DNA from: Glaciimonas sp.
GTDB taxonomy: Bacteria; Pseudomonadota; Gammaproteobacteria; Burkholderiales; Burkholderiaceae_D
Direction: 5' to 3'
Assembly (NCBI GenBank): GCA_012927625.1
Contig: JABBOV010000022.1
Location: 186,001-250,000 of the forward strand
DNA: 64,000 nt
The position numbers were made by a program, and so were the translations under genes. Of the stretch, positions 9,129-17,744 are shown piece by piece. Within the stretch, counting starts at the first letter, position 1, and each line of letters starts with the position of its first letter. The notes beneath the pieces are model-generated. The model worked only from the letters and a program-made list of their open reading frames with translations, did not search any database and was not told the origin of the DNA.

Positions 9129-10094
9129 ATGAAAATACTCTTCGCCGGAACCCCTGAATTCGCCGCTGTGGCGCTCCGATCCCTGCATGAAGCCGGTTTT
9201 GAAATTGCACTGGTATTAAGCCAGCCCGACCGACCGGCCGGGCGCGGCATGCAGTTGCAGACTTCGCCGGTGAAACAATATGCGGTGACGCACGGCATCG
9301 CGGTGACGCAGCCGGCATCGTTGCGACTGGACTGCAAATCTGCACATGAGGCGCGAGAGGTCCACGCTTTGCTACGCGCCACTGGCCATGACGTGATGGT
9401 GGTGGCCGCTTACGGCTTAATTTTGCCGCGCAGCGTGCTGGACATTCCGCGCCTGGGCTGCATCAATATCCACGCCTCACTATTGCCGCGCTGGCGCGGC
9501 GCGGCGCCGATTCAGCGCGCCATCGAGGCCGGCGACGCTGAAACCGGCGTAACCATCATGCAGATGGAAGAAGGGCTTGATACCGGGCCGATGCTGCAAA
9601 TCGAGCGTTTGCCAATTGCGCCGGACGACACCGCCGGTAGCCTGCATGACAAGCTGGCCGCGTTGGGCGCGAACATGATTGTGCAGGCGCTGCGCCAGTT
9701 GGAGCAAGGCGGTTTGGCCGCCACGTCGCAGCCGGCAGAGGGCGCCACTTACGCGACTAAGATCAACAAGCACGAGGCACAGCTTGACTTCAGTCAATCG
9801 GCGGTAGCAAACGCGCGCAAAATTCGGGCGTTTAATCCGTTCCCCGGTGCGTTTGCAGTGTTTAACGGTGTCACGCTCAAGTTGTGGCAAGCCCAGGCGC
9901 TGCCGGCGGTCGCCGGCGGTTTGCCATTAGGGCTGCCCGGGCAAGTGTTGGCCGCAAATGCACAGGATGGCGTGCTGGTGGCTTGTGGCGAGGGCGTATT
10001 GCGTTTGGCCGTATTGCAAAAGCCGGGTGGAAAACGCTTGCCGTCGGCCGGATTTCTGCAAGGCTTTCCGATGGAAAACTGTCGATTCGGCTGA
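9129..10094 (+). CDS. fmt: Methionyl-tRNA formyltransferase
   Basis: Fmt formylates initiator Met-tRNA using 10-formyl-tetrahydrofolate. The 321-aa product starts [12 protein letters not shown], and has [18 protein letters not shown] (about residues 110-127), which includes the folate-site and catalytic Asn/His/Asp region conserved in the family ([12 protein letters not shown]), followed by EEGLDTGPM. Its length matches the usual 310-320 residues. The frame is open to 8982 but only the ATG at 9129 gives the family N-terminus. In most proteobacteria fmt follows def (peptide deformylase) and precedes rsmB; here def is absent and rsmB is 37 kb away, with signalling genes on both sides. Confidence 0.97.
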   Translation: MKILFAGTPEFAAVALRSLHEAGFEIALVLSQPDRPAGRGMQLQTSPVKQYAVTHGIAVTQPASLRLDCKSAHEAREVHALLRATGHDVMVVAAYGLILPRSVLDIPRLGCINIHASLLPRWRGAAPIQRAIEAGDAETGVTIMQMEEGLDTGPMLQIERLPIAPDDTAGSLHDKLAALGANMIVQALRQLEQGGLAATSQPAEGATYATKINKHEAQLDFSQSAVANARKIRAFNPFPGAFAVFNGVTLKLWQAQALPAVAGGLPLGLPGQVLAANAQDGVLVACGEGVLRLAVLQKPGGKRLPSAGFLQGFPMENCRFG

Positions 10095-10182
10095 TCGCAT
10101 ATTTTCTTTGCTGAGAATCATGGTTGCGTCGAATATTGGTACCGTATCTTTGTTTTCTCCATTAGGTTACTGCAAGGAAATA

Positions 10183-12429
10183 ATGTCTAAAGAATTTGAC
10201 CATTCCGGGCTGATTGACATTAACCGGCTGCTGGCGGCCCTCGGGATAGATGAGCAGCATCTCTGGTTGCGGCTGAACGATCTTGAGTTCGGCGATGCAG
10301 ACGTCCATCGCCTTAGTGTGCTGAATGCCAGACTGGACGATTTCCATCATCAATTTAGTTCACAACACCACGATCTTCCGAGCGCGGCCTCCAACCCGGG
10401 CCATCCTTCGCTTGCGCCTGAATTGCTTGCACGCCTGTGGCGCGCGCATTGCGTCTGCAGTTCTTCAAGCAATAGCGAGCGCTATGACAAAGAGTATGTG
10501 CGCAACCGGATTGCCATTGGTACGGCACAGCAGCACCTAGGACTCACGTCGGAAGCCAATATGGCTGCTTACAGACACTATTTGGCGCAATTAATGCCGC
10601 TCTTATGGGAAATCAGCAATCGCGATTTCACCGAGTTTGAAACGTTATTGAGTGCGATTCTGAAAGTCATCCTGTTTGATATAGGCATCATGTCCGCCGC
10701 CTATTCAAGTATAGAAAAACTGGAGATGGCAGATGATGCGGGAATATTGGCTAAATATGCCGATAGTGACCGGAGTAACTATCAGTTTTTTTTCAGCGAG
10801 CTGAACGAAAACTTGCTGGAGAGGACGGTGCTGGAAAACACGCTGCATTTAGCGATAGCCGGTAATCAACTGCTGTTGCATTATCAGCCGCTGGTAGACT
10901 TGCAGACCGGCAAACTGGTCAGCCTGGAAGCATTGGTGCGATGGGCGCACCCGGAGTTGGGATTGATAGCGCCTGACCGATTTATCCCGATAGCAGAAGA
11001 ATCAGGATTGATAGGGGCGATTGGCGAGTGGGTATTGCGTAGTGCATGCCAGGATATGCGCAGCTGGCTCGATGAGGGGTTGGGGGATTTTCGGGTCGCA
11101 GTAAACGTTTCTCCAAGGCAATTCAGGGATGCTCAGTTAGCCGATAAAGTTGAAGACCTGCTGGCTGAAATGCGGCTTGAGCCGCATATGCTGTCCCTTG
11201 AAATCACGGAAAAAGTCCTGATGCAGGATAGTGCCTCCAGTGAAAACATCCTGCGTCAACTGAAAATGCTTGAGGTCGATTTGATATTGGATGATTTCGG
11301 CACCGGCTATTCTTCCCTGAGCTACTTGAAGCGCTTCCCCTTCGATCGCGTCAAGATCGACCGTTCATTCATCAGCGACATCGAGGCAAACCAAGATGGT
11401 GCCGCGATAGCAAAAACCATCATTTCAATGGCGCACAGCCTCGGCATCAAGGTGGTGGCTGAAGGTGTGGAAAATGTAGCGCAGTGCAATTTCTTACGGC
11501 GAAACAGGTGTGATGAAATGCAGGGTTTTCTCATCAGTCATCCTTTGCCAAAAGCTGAAATCAGCGTTTTTTTACGTGATGGATTCAGCCTGCCTGAACA
11601 TGCTTTTGGCGACGTCAAACCATCCTCTCGCATCTTGATGCTAGTGGATGACGAGCCTAACATCCTGGCTGCGCTAAAGCGTCTGTTGCGACGCGATGGT
11701 TATCAGATTTTGACTGCCAATAGCGGCGCGGAAGGACTGAAGCTGCTTGAGGACAAGGCGGTCGATGTCATCGTATCCGATCAGCGGATGCCTGGCATGA
11801 TGGGGGTTGATTTCCTGCGCGCAGCAAAAGAAAAATATCCAGATACCGTGCGCATCGTTCTGTCTGGCTACACCGAATTGAAATCGGTTACGGACGCCAT
11901 CAACGAAGGGGCTATTTATAAATTCCTTACCAAGCCTTGGGAAGACAACCAACTGCGCGGGCATATAGCGGAAGCGTTTCGCCGCAAGGAAGTAGAAGAT
12001 GAGAACCGGCGACTCAATATAGAAGTGCAGACCGTCAACCAGGAACTGGCAGCGGCAAACAGGCAATTGGGGATGGTGCTTAAACAGAAGCAGCAAAAAA
12101 TCGCCCGAAATGAAATCAGTCTCGACATCGTTCGCGAAGTCCTGGAATATCTGCCGTTACCGATCATCGGCCTGGATGATCAGGCTGTGGTTGTTTTTGT
12201 GAATGCGGCCTCAACAGCAGTTTTTTCAAGGATGGGTTTGAGGCCGGGTTGCGATTTGGCTAACGTATTGCCGAGCCTGACAGAAGCGATCCAAGACACG
12301 AGGGAGGATTTTGCCAGTGTCATTGAAATCGACGGCACATGGTTTCGCGTAACTTGTCGCTCGATGGGCGTCCAGTCCCAGTCACGTGGAAGACTGGTTA
12401 CTTTGACGCCCTGCGAAGACATCGCATGA
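10183..12429 (+). CDS. Globin-coupled-sensor-like / EAL / REC / PAS protein
   Basis: The 748-aa protein has four parts. Residues about 15-170 resemble a globin-coupled sensor (YDKEYVRNRIAIG followed by LGL), but the position where the heme-binding proximal His is expected reads Gln (IGTAQQHLGL), so heme binding is doubtful. Residues about 215-465 are an EAL phosphodiesterase with SLEALVRWAHP, NVSPRQF, LEITE, LDDFGTGYSSLSYL, KIDRSFI and VVAEGVE, all consistent with activity on c-di-GMP. Residues about 485-600 are a receiver domain with phospho-Asp in VIVSDQRMPG. A coiled coil and a PAS-like domain follow. I chose the ATG at 10183 (AAGGA 5' of it) rather than the upstream extension that overlaps fmt. 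The next gene overlaps by 4 bp. Confidence 0.9.
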   Translation: MSKEFDHSGLIDINRLLAALGIDEQHLWLRLNDLEFGDADVHRLSVLNARLDDFHHQFSSQHHDLPSAASNPGHPSLAPELLARLWRAHCVCSSSSNSERYDKEYVRNRIAIGTAQQHLGLTSEANMAAYRHYLAQLMPLLWEISNRDFTEFETLLSAILKVILFDIGIMSAAYSSIEKLEMADDAGILAKYADSDRSNYQFFFSELNENLLERTVLENTLHLAIAGNQLLLHYQPLVDLQTGKLVSLEALVRWAHPELGLIAPDRFIPIAEESGLIGAIGEWVLRSACQDMRSWLDEGLGDFRVAVNVSPRQFRDAQLADKVEDLLAEMRLEPHMLSLEITEKVLMQDSASSENILRQLKMLEVDLILDDFGTGYSSLSYLKRFPFDRVKIDRSFISDIEANQDGAAIAKTIISMAHSLGIKVVAEGVENVAQCNFLRRNRCDEMQGFLISHPLPKAEISVFLRDGFSLPEHAFGDVKPSSRILMLVDDEPNILAALKRLLRRDGYQILTANSGAEGLKLLEDKAVDVIVSDQRMPGMMGVDFLRAAKEKYPDTVRIVLSGYTELKSVTDAINEGAIYKFLTKPWEDNQLRGHIAEAFRRKEVEDENRRLNIEVQTVNQELAAANRQLGMVLKQKQQKIARNEISLDIVREVLEYLPLPIIGLDDQAVVVFVNAASTAVFSRMGLRPGCDLANVLPSLTEAIQDTREDFASVIEIDGTWFRVTCRSMGVQSQSRGRLVTLTPCEDIA

Positions 12430-12722
12430 ACAGCGATGCCAGATTATTGCCCCTGAATGAAATACGGGCTGGGAAGATCGGGTCAAATGACGTTAGCAAC
12501 CTCGGCTTATTCCTAGAGCAAGGCGCGGTTGTTACTGAGGCAATTTTGCTTTCATTGCAGTGCAGTGGCATGGAAAAAGCTATTAACATTGAGCGGGAAG
12601 TTGAAAGGGAGCGGCAACGACAGCGCCTGGCCAAGTTATTCAGGCGATGCGGTGATGGCCCAGTCGGCAAACTATTATGGCAGTACGTGACGCAGTATCG
12701 ATTAGGAGACTGGCATGCGTAA
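12426..12722 (+). CDS. Small protein of unknown function in signalling operon
   Basis: This 98-aa reading frame starts with an ATGA overlap with the EAL-REC gene and ends overlapping the HDOD gene by 8 bp, which is good evidence that it is translated as part of the operon. I do not recognise a family. A charged, probably helical stretch rich in Glu and Arg (EREVERERQRQRLAKLFRR, about residues 58-76) suggests a coiled-coil or protein-binding segment. There is no signal peptide, Cys pair or membrane segment. It may be an adaptor for the surrounding receiver and HDOD proteins; that is only an inference from position. Confidence 0.7.
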   Translation: MNSDARLLPLNEIRAGKIGSNDVSNLGLFLEQGAVVTEAILLSLQCSGMEKAINIEREVERERQRQRLAKLFRRCGDGPVGKLLWQYVTQYRLGDWHA

Positions 12723-13566
12723 TGCCGCCTTCACTGAAATCCTCAGCAAAATTCATGCGTTGCCATCCTGTCCGGCAGTAGTGATGCAGCTTTTGGGCAG
12801 TATTGGTCAGAGTAATGCCGATATTAATCAATTGTCAGCGATGATTTCTAAAGACCAGGCGCTGTCGGCCAGGGCATTACGTTTGGCTAACTCTTCCTTT
12901 TACGGGATGCAGCGTAAAGTCGCGACAATGCCGCAAGCGCTATCTATTCTTGGCTTGAACAATCTTCGCACTTTGATCGCGGCTGCGGCCGTGGTTGATC
13001 GTTTTCCAGCCAAAGTTCATGGTGGTTTTGACTTTCAGATATTTTGGCGGCACTCGATTGCTACTGCTGTTTGTGCCAGACTGATTGCCAGACGGGTTGG
13101 CATTAATCCAGAGTCTGCATTCATGGCAGGGTTGTTGCACGATATTGGTCGGCTTGTGCTGGTGACAGAATTTCCTGAGCAGTATCAAACGGCAAGACAA
13201 TATCGAGCCAAGCATGACTGCACCATGCTGCAGGCGGAGCGCGCGATATTGTCGTGCGACCATACTGCCGCCGGCCAAGCGCTGGCGGAGCACTGGCGTT
13301 TTCCTTCCGCTATTCAGATGACAATTGCCGGGCACCATACACCAGACCATCAATGGAGTAGCGGCTTGACTAACGTGATCCAAGTTGCCGATGCGATGGC
13401 CCATGCGTTGGATCTTTCTGCAGACGAGGATGAGTTAGTGCCACCATTATCGTCGCATGCATGGAATAGTCTGAACCTGGATCGGCACACTGTGCTGCAG
13501 GTGTTAAGCGAAACAGAATTGCAGTTTAACGAGATGTGCCAGATTTTAGCGACGCAAGTGAATTGA
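12715..13566 (+). CDS. HDOD domain protein
   Basis: The 283-aa protein is one HDOD domain from end to end: LPSCPAVVMQLL at the N-terminus, ISKDQALSARALRLANSSFYG (typical HDOD helix pair), TMPQALSILGLNNLRTL, then GLLHDIGRLVL and AGHHTPD. HDOD proteins are non-catalytic relatives of HD phosphohydrolases and often act in signalling with receivers and kinases. It overlaps the 98-aa gene and is followed five bases later by a histidine kinase. AGGAGA lies before the ATG. What it binds cannot be told from sequence. Confidence 0.92.
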   Translation: MRNAAFTEILSKIHALPSCPAVVMQLLGSIGQSNADINQLSAMISKDQALSARALRLANSSFYGMQRKVATMPQALSILGLNNLRTLIAAAAVVDRFPAKVHGGFDFQIFWRHSIATAVCARLIARRVGINPESAFMAGLLHDIGRLVLVTEFPEQYQTARQYRAKHDCTMLQAERAILSCDHTAAGQALAEHWRFPSAIQMTIAGHHTPDHQWSSGLTNVIQVADAMAHALDLSADEDELVPPLSSHAWNSLNLDRHTVLQVLSETELQFNEMCQILATQVN

Positions 13567-13570
13567 CGGC

Positions 13571-15091
13571 ATGCAGACTAATAATATTGACGCAAGGCTA
13601 TCCATGGCAAGTATTGAAAAAGATACCGCTGAGACGGAGGGTGTGGTTGATTGTTCACAAGGGCTTTTGGCGCCTACACTCTCGACATTTTTTGATGGCA
13701 ATCCTGTTGCCACTTTCGTCATCAATGCCGACCATATCATTACGCACTGGAATCGTGCATGCGAGTATTTGTTCGGAGTGTTGGCCTCAGAAATGATAGG
13801 AACGCGCAATCACTGGATGCCGTTTTACACGGAGCAGCGACCAGTGCTGGCGGATCTGATTGTATCCAATAGTCTGGAATCGATGCTCGAGACGTATTAC
13901 CAGGATAAATTCAAGCGTTACAGCTTGATTCAGGATGCAGTCGAGGCTGAGGATTTTTTTCCGCAACTGGGCAACAACGGATTGTGGTTGCATTTTACAG
14001 CGGCGCCATTGCGTAATCTTCATGGGCAAGTAGTCGGTGCGATTGAGACCCTGCAAGATGTTTCGGAACGGCGCATTGCCGAAGAAGCCCTGCGTCGGGC
14101 GCAGGTCGACCTGGAACGCGTGGTGGAGTGCCGCACATGCCAGCTGGCAGATGCAAATCTGAAACTTGCCGAGGATATCCGAATCCGTAAAAAAACGGAT
14201 GCCGATACCCAGCGTCGCAATACTCAATTGACGGCGCTCAATGCCAAGCTTTCGATGGCACAGCAGCAACTTTTACAATCCGAAAAACTGGCTTCAATTG
14301 GCCATCTGGCGGCTGGTGTCGCGCATGAGATTAATAACCCGATCGGCTATATTTTTTCGAATTTTGGCACGCTTGAGAATTATCTGGAGGGAATGTTTCG
14401 GATGCTTGCCGCCTATGAGGCAGCCGAGCCCGAGATAATATCTACTGAAGTCGCAGCAAAAATCAAGAGTGTGCGCGAACAAGTCGAACTGGCGTTCTTG
14501 AAAGAAGATATCCCGGCCCTGATGCGTGAATCCAAGGAAGGCATTGCACGCGTAAGAAAAATCGTGCAGGACCTGAAAGATTTTTCCAGGGTGGATGAAA
14601 ACCAGGAGTGGCAATGGGCAAACCTGCATCAAGGTATCGAATCCACGCTCAATATTGTCAGTAACGAAATTAAATACAAAGCCGATGTCGTGAAGGAATA
14701 CGGCGATATTCCTGAGATCGAATGCCTGCCCTCGCAGATTAATCAGGTGATCATGAATTTGGTGCTGAATGCCGCCAATGCGATAGATAAGGCGCGTGGA
14801 AAAATCACTATCCGTAGTGGAACAATGGAGGAGAAAGTCTGGATTGAGATCGAAGATAATGGGAGTGGAATTTCAGAAGAGAATCTGACGCGTATTTTTG
14901 ATCCATTTTTTACGACCAAGGCGGTTGGCAAGGGCACCGGGCTTGGCCTGTCGCTTTCGTACGGCATCATGCAAAAACATGATGGCAGTATAGAAGTCAG
15001 AAGCCAATGTGGCATAGGTGCAACATTTCGCATCATGTGGCCGATCCACCATGCCGAAAAAAAGAATACAGAGGGCGGTGAAACAGCATGA
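13571..15091 (+). CDS. PAS-domain sensor histidine kinase
   Basis: The 506-aa kinase has an N-terminal PAS domain (about residues 35-175; ADHIITHWNRACEYLFG, ending ETLQDVSERRIAEEAL), a coiled coil to about residue 235, the His box AAGVAHEINNPIGYIF, N box (NLVLNAANAIDKA), and G boxes EIEDNGSGISEEN and GKGTGLGLSLSYGIM. It is soluble. The region from the coiled coil to the C-terminus is strikingly like the kinase at 5905-7581. The ATG at 13571 is five bases after the HDOD stop; another ATG at 13604 is possible. It overlaps the following REC protein by 4 bp, so that receiver is its most probable partner. Confidence 0.93.
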   Translation: MQTNNIDARLSMASIEKDTAETEGVVDCSQGLLAPTLSTFFDGNPVATFVINADHIITHWNRACEYLFGVLASEMIGTRNHWMPFYTEQRPVLADLIVSNSLESMLETYYQDKFKRYSLIQDAVEAEDFFPQLGNNGLWLHFTAAPLRNLHGQVVGAIETLQDVSERRIAEEALRRAQVDLERVVECRTCQLADANLKLAEDIRIRKKTDADTQRRNTQLTALNAKLSMAQQQLLQSEKLASIGHLAAGVAHEINNPIGYIFSNFGTLENYLEGMFRMLAAYEAAEPEIISTEVAAKIKSVREQVELAFLKEDIPALMRESKEGIARVRKIVQDLKDFSRVDENQEWQWANLHQGIESTLNIVSNEIKYKADVVKEYGDIPEIECLPSQINQVIMNLVLNAANAIDKARGKITIRSGTMEEKVWIEIEDNGSGISEENLTRIFDPFFTTKAVGKGTGLGLSLSYGIMQKHDGSIEVRSQCGIGATFRIMWPIHHAEKKNTEGGETA

Positions 15092-16446
15092 CCAATGTCG
15101 CGTACTTGCCAACTGAGGCCGAAGCAAGGCAATCGACCTTATTGTGCGTCGATGATGAGCCGAACATCCTGTCTTCGCTGCGCCGCTTGTTCCGGGCAAA
15201 AGGCTATCGCGTGCTAGTTGCTGAAAGTGGGTATGCCGGTTTGCAAGTGCTGGCAACGGAAGCCGTTGATTTGGTCATCTCCGATATGCGCATGCCTGAA
15301 ATGGATGGAGCCCATTTTCTGGAGCTGGTGCGTACCCGCTGGCCGGACACGATTCGTATCCTATTGACTGGCTATGCAGATGTAAGTTCGATTATAGAGG
15401 CCATCAATAGAGGCGAGATTTATCGCTATATCACGAAGCCTTGGGATGACAACGACATGTTGCTGGTCGTGCGTGATGCGCTGGAACGCAAGGTACTGCA
15501 GAACGAAAAACTGCGCCTGGAAGAATTGACGCAGCGTCAGAACAATGAATTGAAAGCTTTGAACGCCAACCTTGAGGAAAAAGTCCATGAGCGAACTGCC
15601 GCTCTGAACCAGGCAAACGACGCGTTACGGGGTGCTAACGAGAAACTCAAGACCAGTTTTCTGATTTCGATCAAAGTGTTTTCCAATTTAATTGAAATGC
15701 GTGGGGGCCATCTGGCTGGTCACTCGCGCCGTGTTGCCGATTTATCACGAAAAATTGGAATGAAAATGGGGATGGAGGGGCAGGCGCTGCAAGAAATATT
15801 TATTGCAGGCTTGATGATCGATATCGGAAAAATTGGTTTCTCGGATGAAATGCTGACGATGCCGGTGAGCGTTATGGCTGGTGACAATCTGGCAACCTAT
15901 CGGAAATTTCCTGTGCGAGGAGAGCAATTGCTCATGCCGTTGGAGGATTTGCGTGGTGCCGCCAAGATATTGCGCGCGCAACTGGAACGTTTCGACGGTA
16001 CCGGTTTTCCCGATGCGCTTGGCGCCGAAGCGATACCGATAGGTGCGCGTATCCTGGCTCTGTCAAGCGATTACGATAATTTTCAGATCGGCATCCTGGC
16101 GCAGCGTCGTTTTCAGCCCGAGCAAGCCAGAGTCAGCATCATGCAAGGTAGCGGAACGCGTTACGACCCTGAAGTTGTCAATGCATTTAATAGCGTATTA
16201 AATAAAAACGAAGACGAGACAGTGGCACGCGAAATTGTCCTGGCTCCGCTTAAATTGCTGCCAGGGATGGTACTGTCGAAAGATTTGATTAGTCAGGACG
16301 GCATTCTGTTGCTTTCAGCAGATCATGTGCTTGGTGAACGGCTGATCCAGCAGATTCTGGATTTTGAAAAAATAAGTGGCACACGTTTAAGTGTCAGCAT
16401 TCGTCTGGATCGGGGGGGTAATGCGACGTTTTTTATTGGTGGATGA
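15088..16446 (+). CDS. Response regulator with degenerate HD-GYP domain
   Basis: The 452-aa protein has an RpfG-like receiver (residues about 10-130; phospho-Asp in LVISDMRMPEM, TGYAD, ITKPWDD), a coiled coil (about 135-190) and an HD-GYP-like domain. HSRRV keeps the first His, but where active enzymes have HDIGK it reads IDIGK, and the HHExxDGxGYP box reads QLERFDGTGFP, so His metal ligands are missing. It therefore probably does not hydrolyse c-di-GMP and may act as a binding or effector module. The ATG overlaps the kinase stop and the gene overlaps the next REC gene by 26 bp. Confidence 0.9.
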   Translation: MTNVAYLPTEAEARQSTLLCVDDEPNILSSLRRLFRAKGYRVLVAESGYAGLQVLATEAVDLVISDMRMPEMDGAHFLELVRTRWPDTIRILLTGYADVSSIIEAINRGEIYRYITKPWDDNDMLLVVRDALERKVLQNEKLRLEELTQRQNNELKALNANLEEKVHERTAALNQANDALRGANEKLKTSFLISIKVFSNLIEMRGGHLAGHSRRVADLSRKIGMKMGMEGQALQEIFIAGLMIDIGKIGFSDEMLTMPVSVMAGDNLATYRKFPVRGEQLLMPLEDLRGAAKILRAQLERFDGTGFPDALGAEAIPIGARILALSSDYDNFQIGILAQRRFQPEQARVSIMQGSGTRYDPEVVNAFNSVLNKNEDETVAREIVLAPLKLLPGMVLSKDLISQDGILLLSADHVLGERLIQQILDFEKISGTRLSVSIRLDRGGNATFFIGG

Positions 16447-16951
16447 CGAAATAAATATCTTGCAGGCATTGCGGCGCATGCTCCGCCAGAAGATTCGGGA
16501 TGAAGACTTTCTGGTAGAGATGCATACCGACCCGCAGCAAGCCTTGCAGCGCGCAAGGGAGGTCGCTTTTGATGTAGTCATTTCGGATTTTCATATGCCG
16601 CAAATGAATGGCGTGGATTTTCTGGAACAGGTACGGGATGCGCAACCGGATGCGACTCGCTTGATGCTCAGTGCTTCTGCCGATTTTGGCACGATCATGA
16701 ATGCGGTGAACCGGGCTGAGGTATTCCGGTATATCGCCAAGCCCTGGACTGCCACAGAATTGGAAGAAATCGTCCGGCTCTCGCTAGAGCGCAGGGACAA
16801 GATAATGGAAGATCGGCGCTTGGCTGATGCGGTGCGTGTGCAACGTGGCGTGTTGACACCTCAAGCACTTGAAGCGCTGCGTCTGGAAGAGGAGGAGCCG
16901 GGCATTACGAAAGTGCGCTGGGGCTTAGACGGTTCGGTGATGTTAGATTAA
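16421..16951 (+). CDS. Single receiver-domain response regulator
   Basis: The 176-aa protein is a receiver domain (residues about 1-125: FLLVDDEINILQALRRML, phospho-Asp in VVISDFHMPQMNG, conserved Ser in LMLSASAD, Lys in YIAKPW) with a short tail of about 50 residues and no recognised output domain. It is the last gene of the signalling operon and its start lies inside the preceding gene; a G-run just before the ATG may serve as ribosome binding site. Its receiver sequence resembles those in the EAL and HD-GYP-like proteins of the same operon, suggesting one kinase may serve all three. Confidence 0.88.
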   Translation: MRRFLLVDDEINILQALRRMLRQKIRDEDFLVEMHTDPQQALQRAREVAFDVVISDFHMPQMNGVDFLEQVRDAQPDATRLMLSASADFGTIMNAVNRAEVFRYIAKPWTATELEEIVRLSLERRDKIMEDRRLADAVRVQRGVLTPQALEALRLEEEEPGITKVRWGLDGSVMLD

Positions 16952-17074
16952 GCGGATTCTTCGTAAACCCAGCTAACTACCAAGAGCTGATCGCGGTTTT
17001 CACGATAATGTGACATAGTGTTGGCGCAAGAGTTTTTGCTTGTGTCGAAGCAACCCTAACACAGGAGTAGAGCC

Positions 17075-17551
17075 ATGTTTGACATACTTGTATATCTCTA
17101 CGAAACGTACTACCGGCCGGAAGCCTGCCCTGATGCGGTAGCGCTGACCAAGAAATTATCGGCAGTCGGCTTTGAACATGAAGAAATTTCCGAAGCGCTG
17201 GACTGGCTAGGGCATCTGGTTGAGTCTAATGACGCATTCGCCAACGCCTATCCGCAGCAGAGCGCGTTTTCTTTCGGCTTGCGCATCTATCCTGAGCAAG
17301 AGTCAAACGTGCTGGGAACGGATGCGATCGGTTTCATTCAGTTTCTGGAGCTGGCCAAGGTGCTCGACGCAAATCAGCGCGAGATCGTCATCGAGCGCGC
17401 GCTGGCGGTGAATGAATCCCCAATGCCGCTCGACAAGCTCAAGATCATCGTGCTGATGATGCTGTGGAGCCAGGGCCAGGAACCCGATGCGCTGATTTTC
17501 GACGAGCTGTTTGCCGACGATACCCAGCCGCAAAAGCACTGGCTGCACTAA
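17075..17551 (+). CDS. smg: Smg protein (DUF494)
   Basis: [19 protein letters not shown] and the [11 protein letters not shown] helix are hallmarks of the Smg/DUF494 family, about 155 residues, present across beta- and gammaproteobacteria with unknown biochemical function. AGGAG lies nine bases before the ATG. In relatives it commonly sits beside dprA (smf), def and fmt, or before a topoisomerase gene; here the topoisomerase follows at 17745 but dprA and def are absent on the upstream side. Confidence 0.93.
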   Translation: MFDILVYLYETYYRPEACPDAVALTKKLSAVGFEHEEISEALDWLGHLVESNDAFANAYPQQSAFSFGLRIYPEQESNVLGTDAIGFIQFLELAKVLDANQREIVIERALAVNESPMPLDKLKIIVLMMLWSQGQEPDALIFDELFADDTQPQKHWLH

Positions 17552-17652
17552 ATCCAGATTAAGCGCCGCATTGCGTTGCAGAATGGTACTTTCCGGGTGA
17601 TCGGGGCTCGGGCGCTTGCAGAGTTTGCTGCAACGCGCTTATCATTGGCCGC

Positions 17653-17680
17653 TTGACAATCCCGATGTTTGCAATATCAG
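17653..17680 (+). promoter_or_regulatory. Candidate sigma-70 promoter for topB
   Basis: TTGACA (17653-17658) and TATCAG (17675-17680) are separated by 16 bases, about 65 bases before the topB ATG. The -35 is perfect, the -10 matches only partly. Confidence 0.35.
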
Positions 17681-17744
17681 TGGCGTTTTGTCGTTTGGCA
17701 CCTATGCAAATGCGCCCATCCGTACCCCATTAGAGAATGTACCT

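Noticed and set aside
9958-10182. 75-codon extension of the EAL gene into fmt
   Set aside because: The extra sequence is fmt in another frame and has no domain; an ATG with AAGGA is at 10183.
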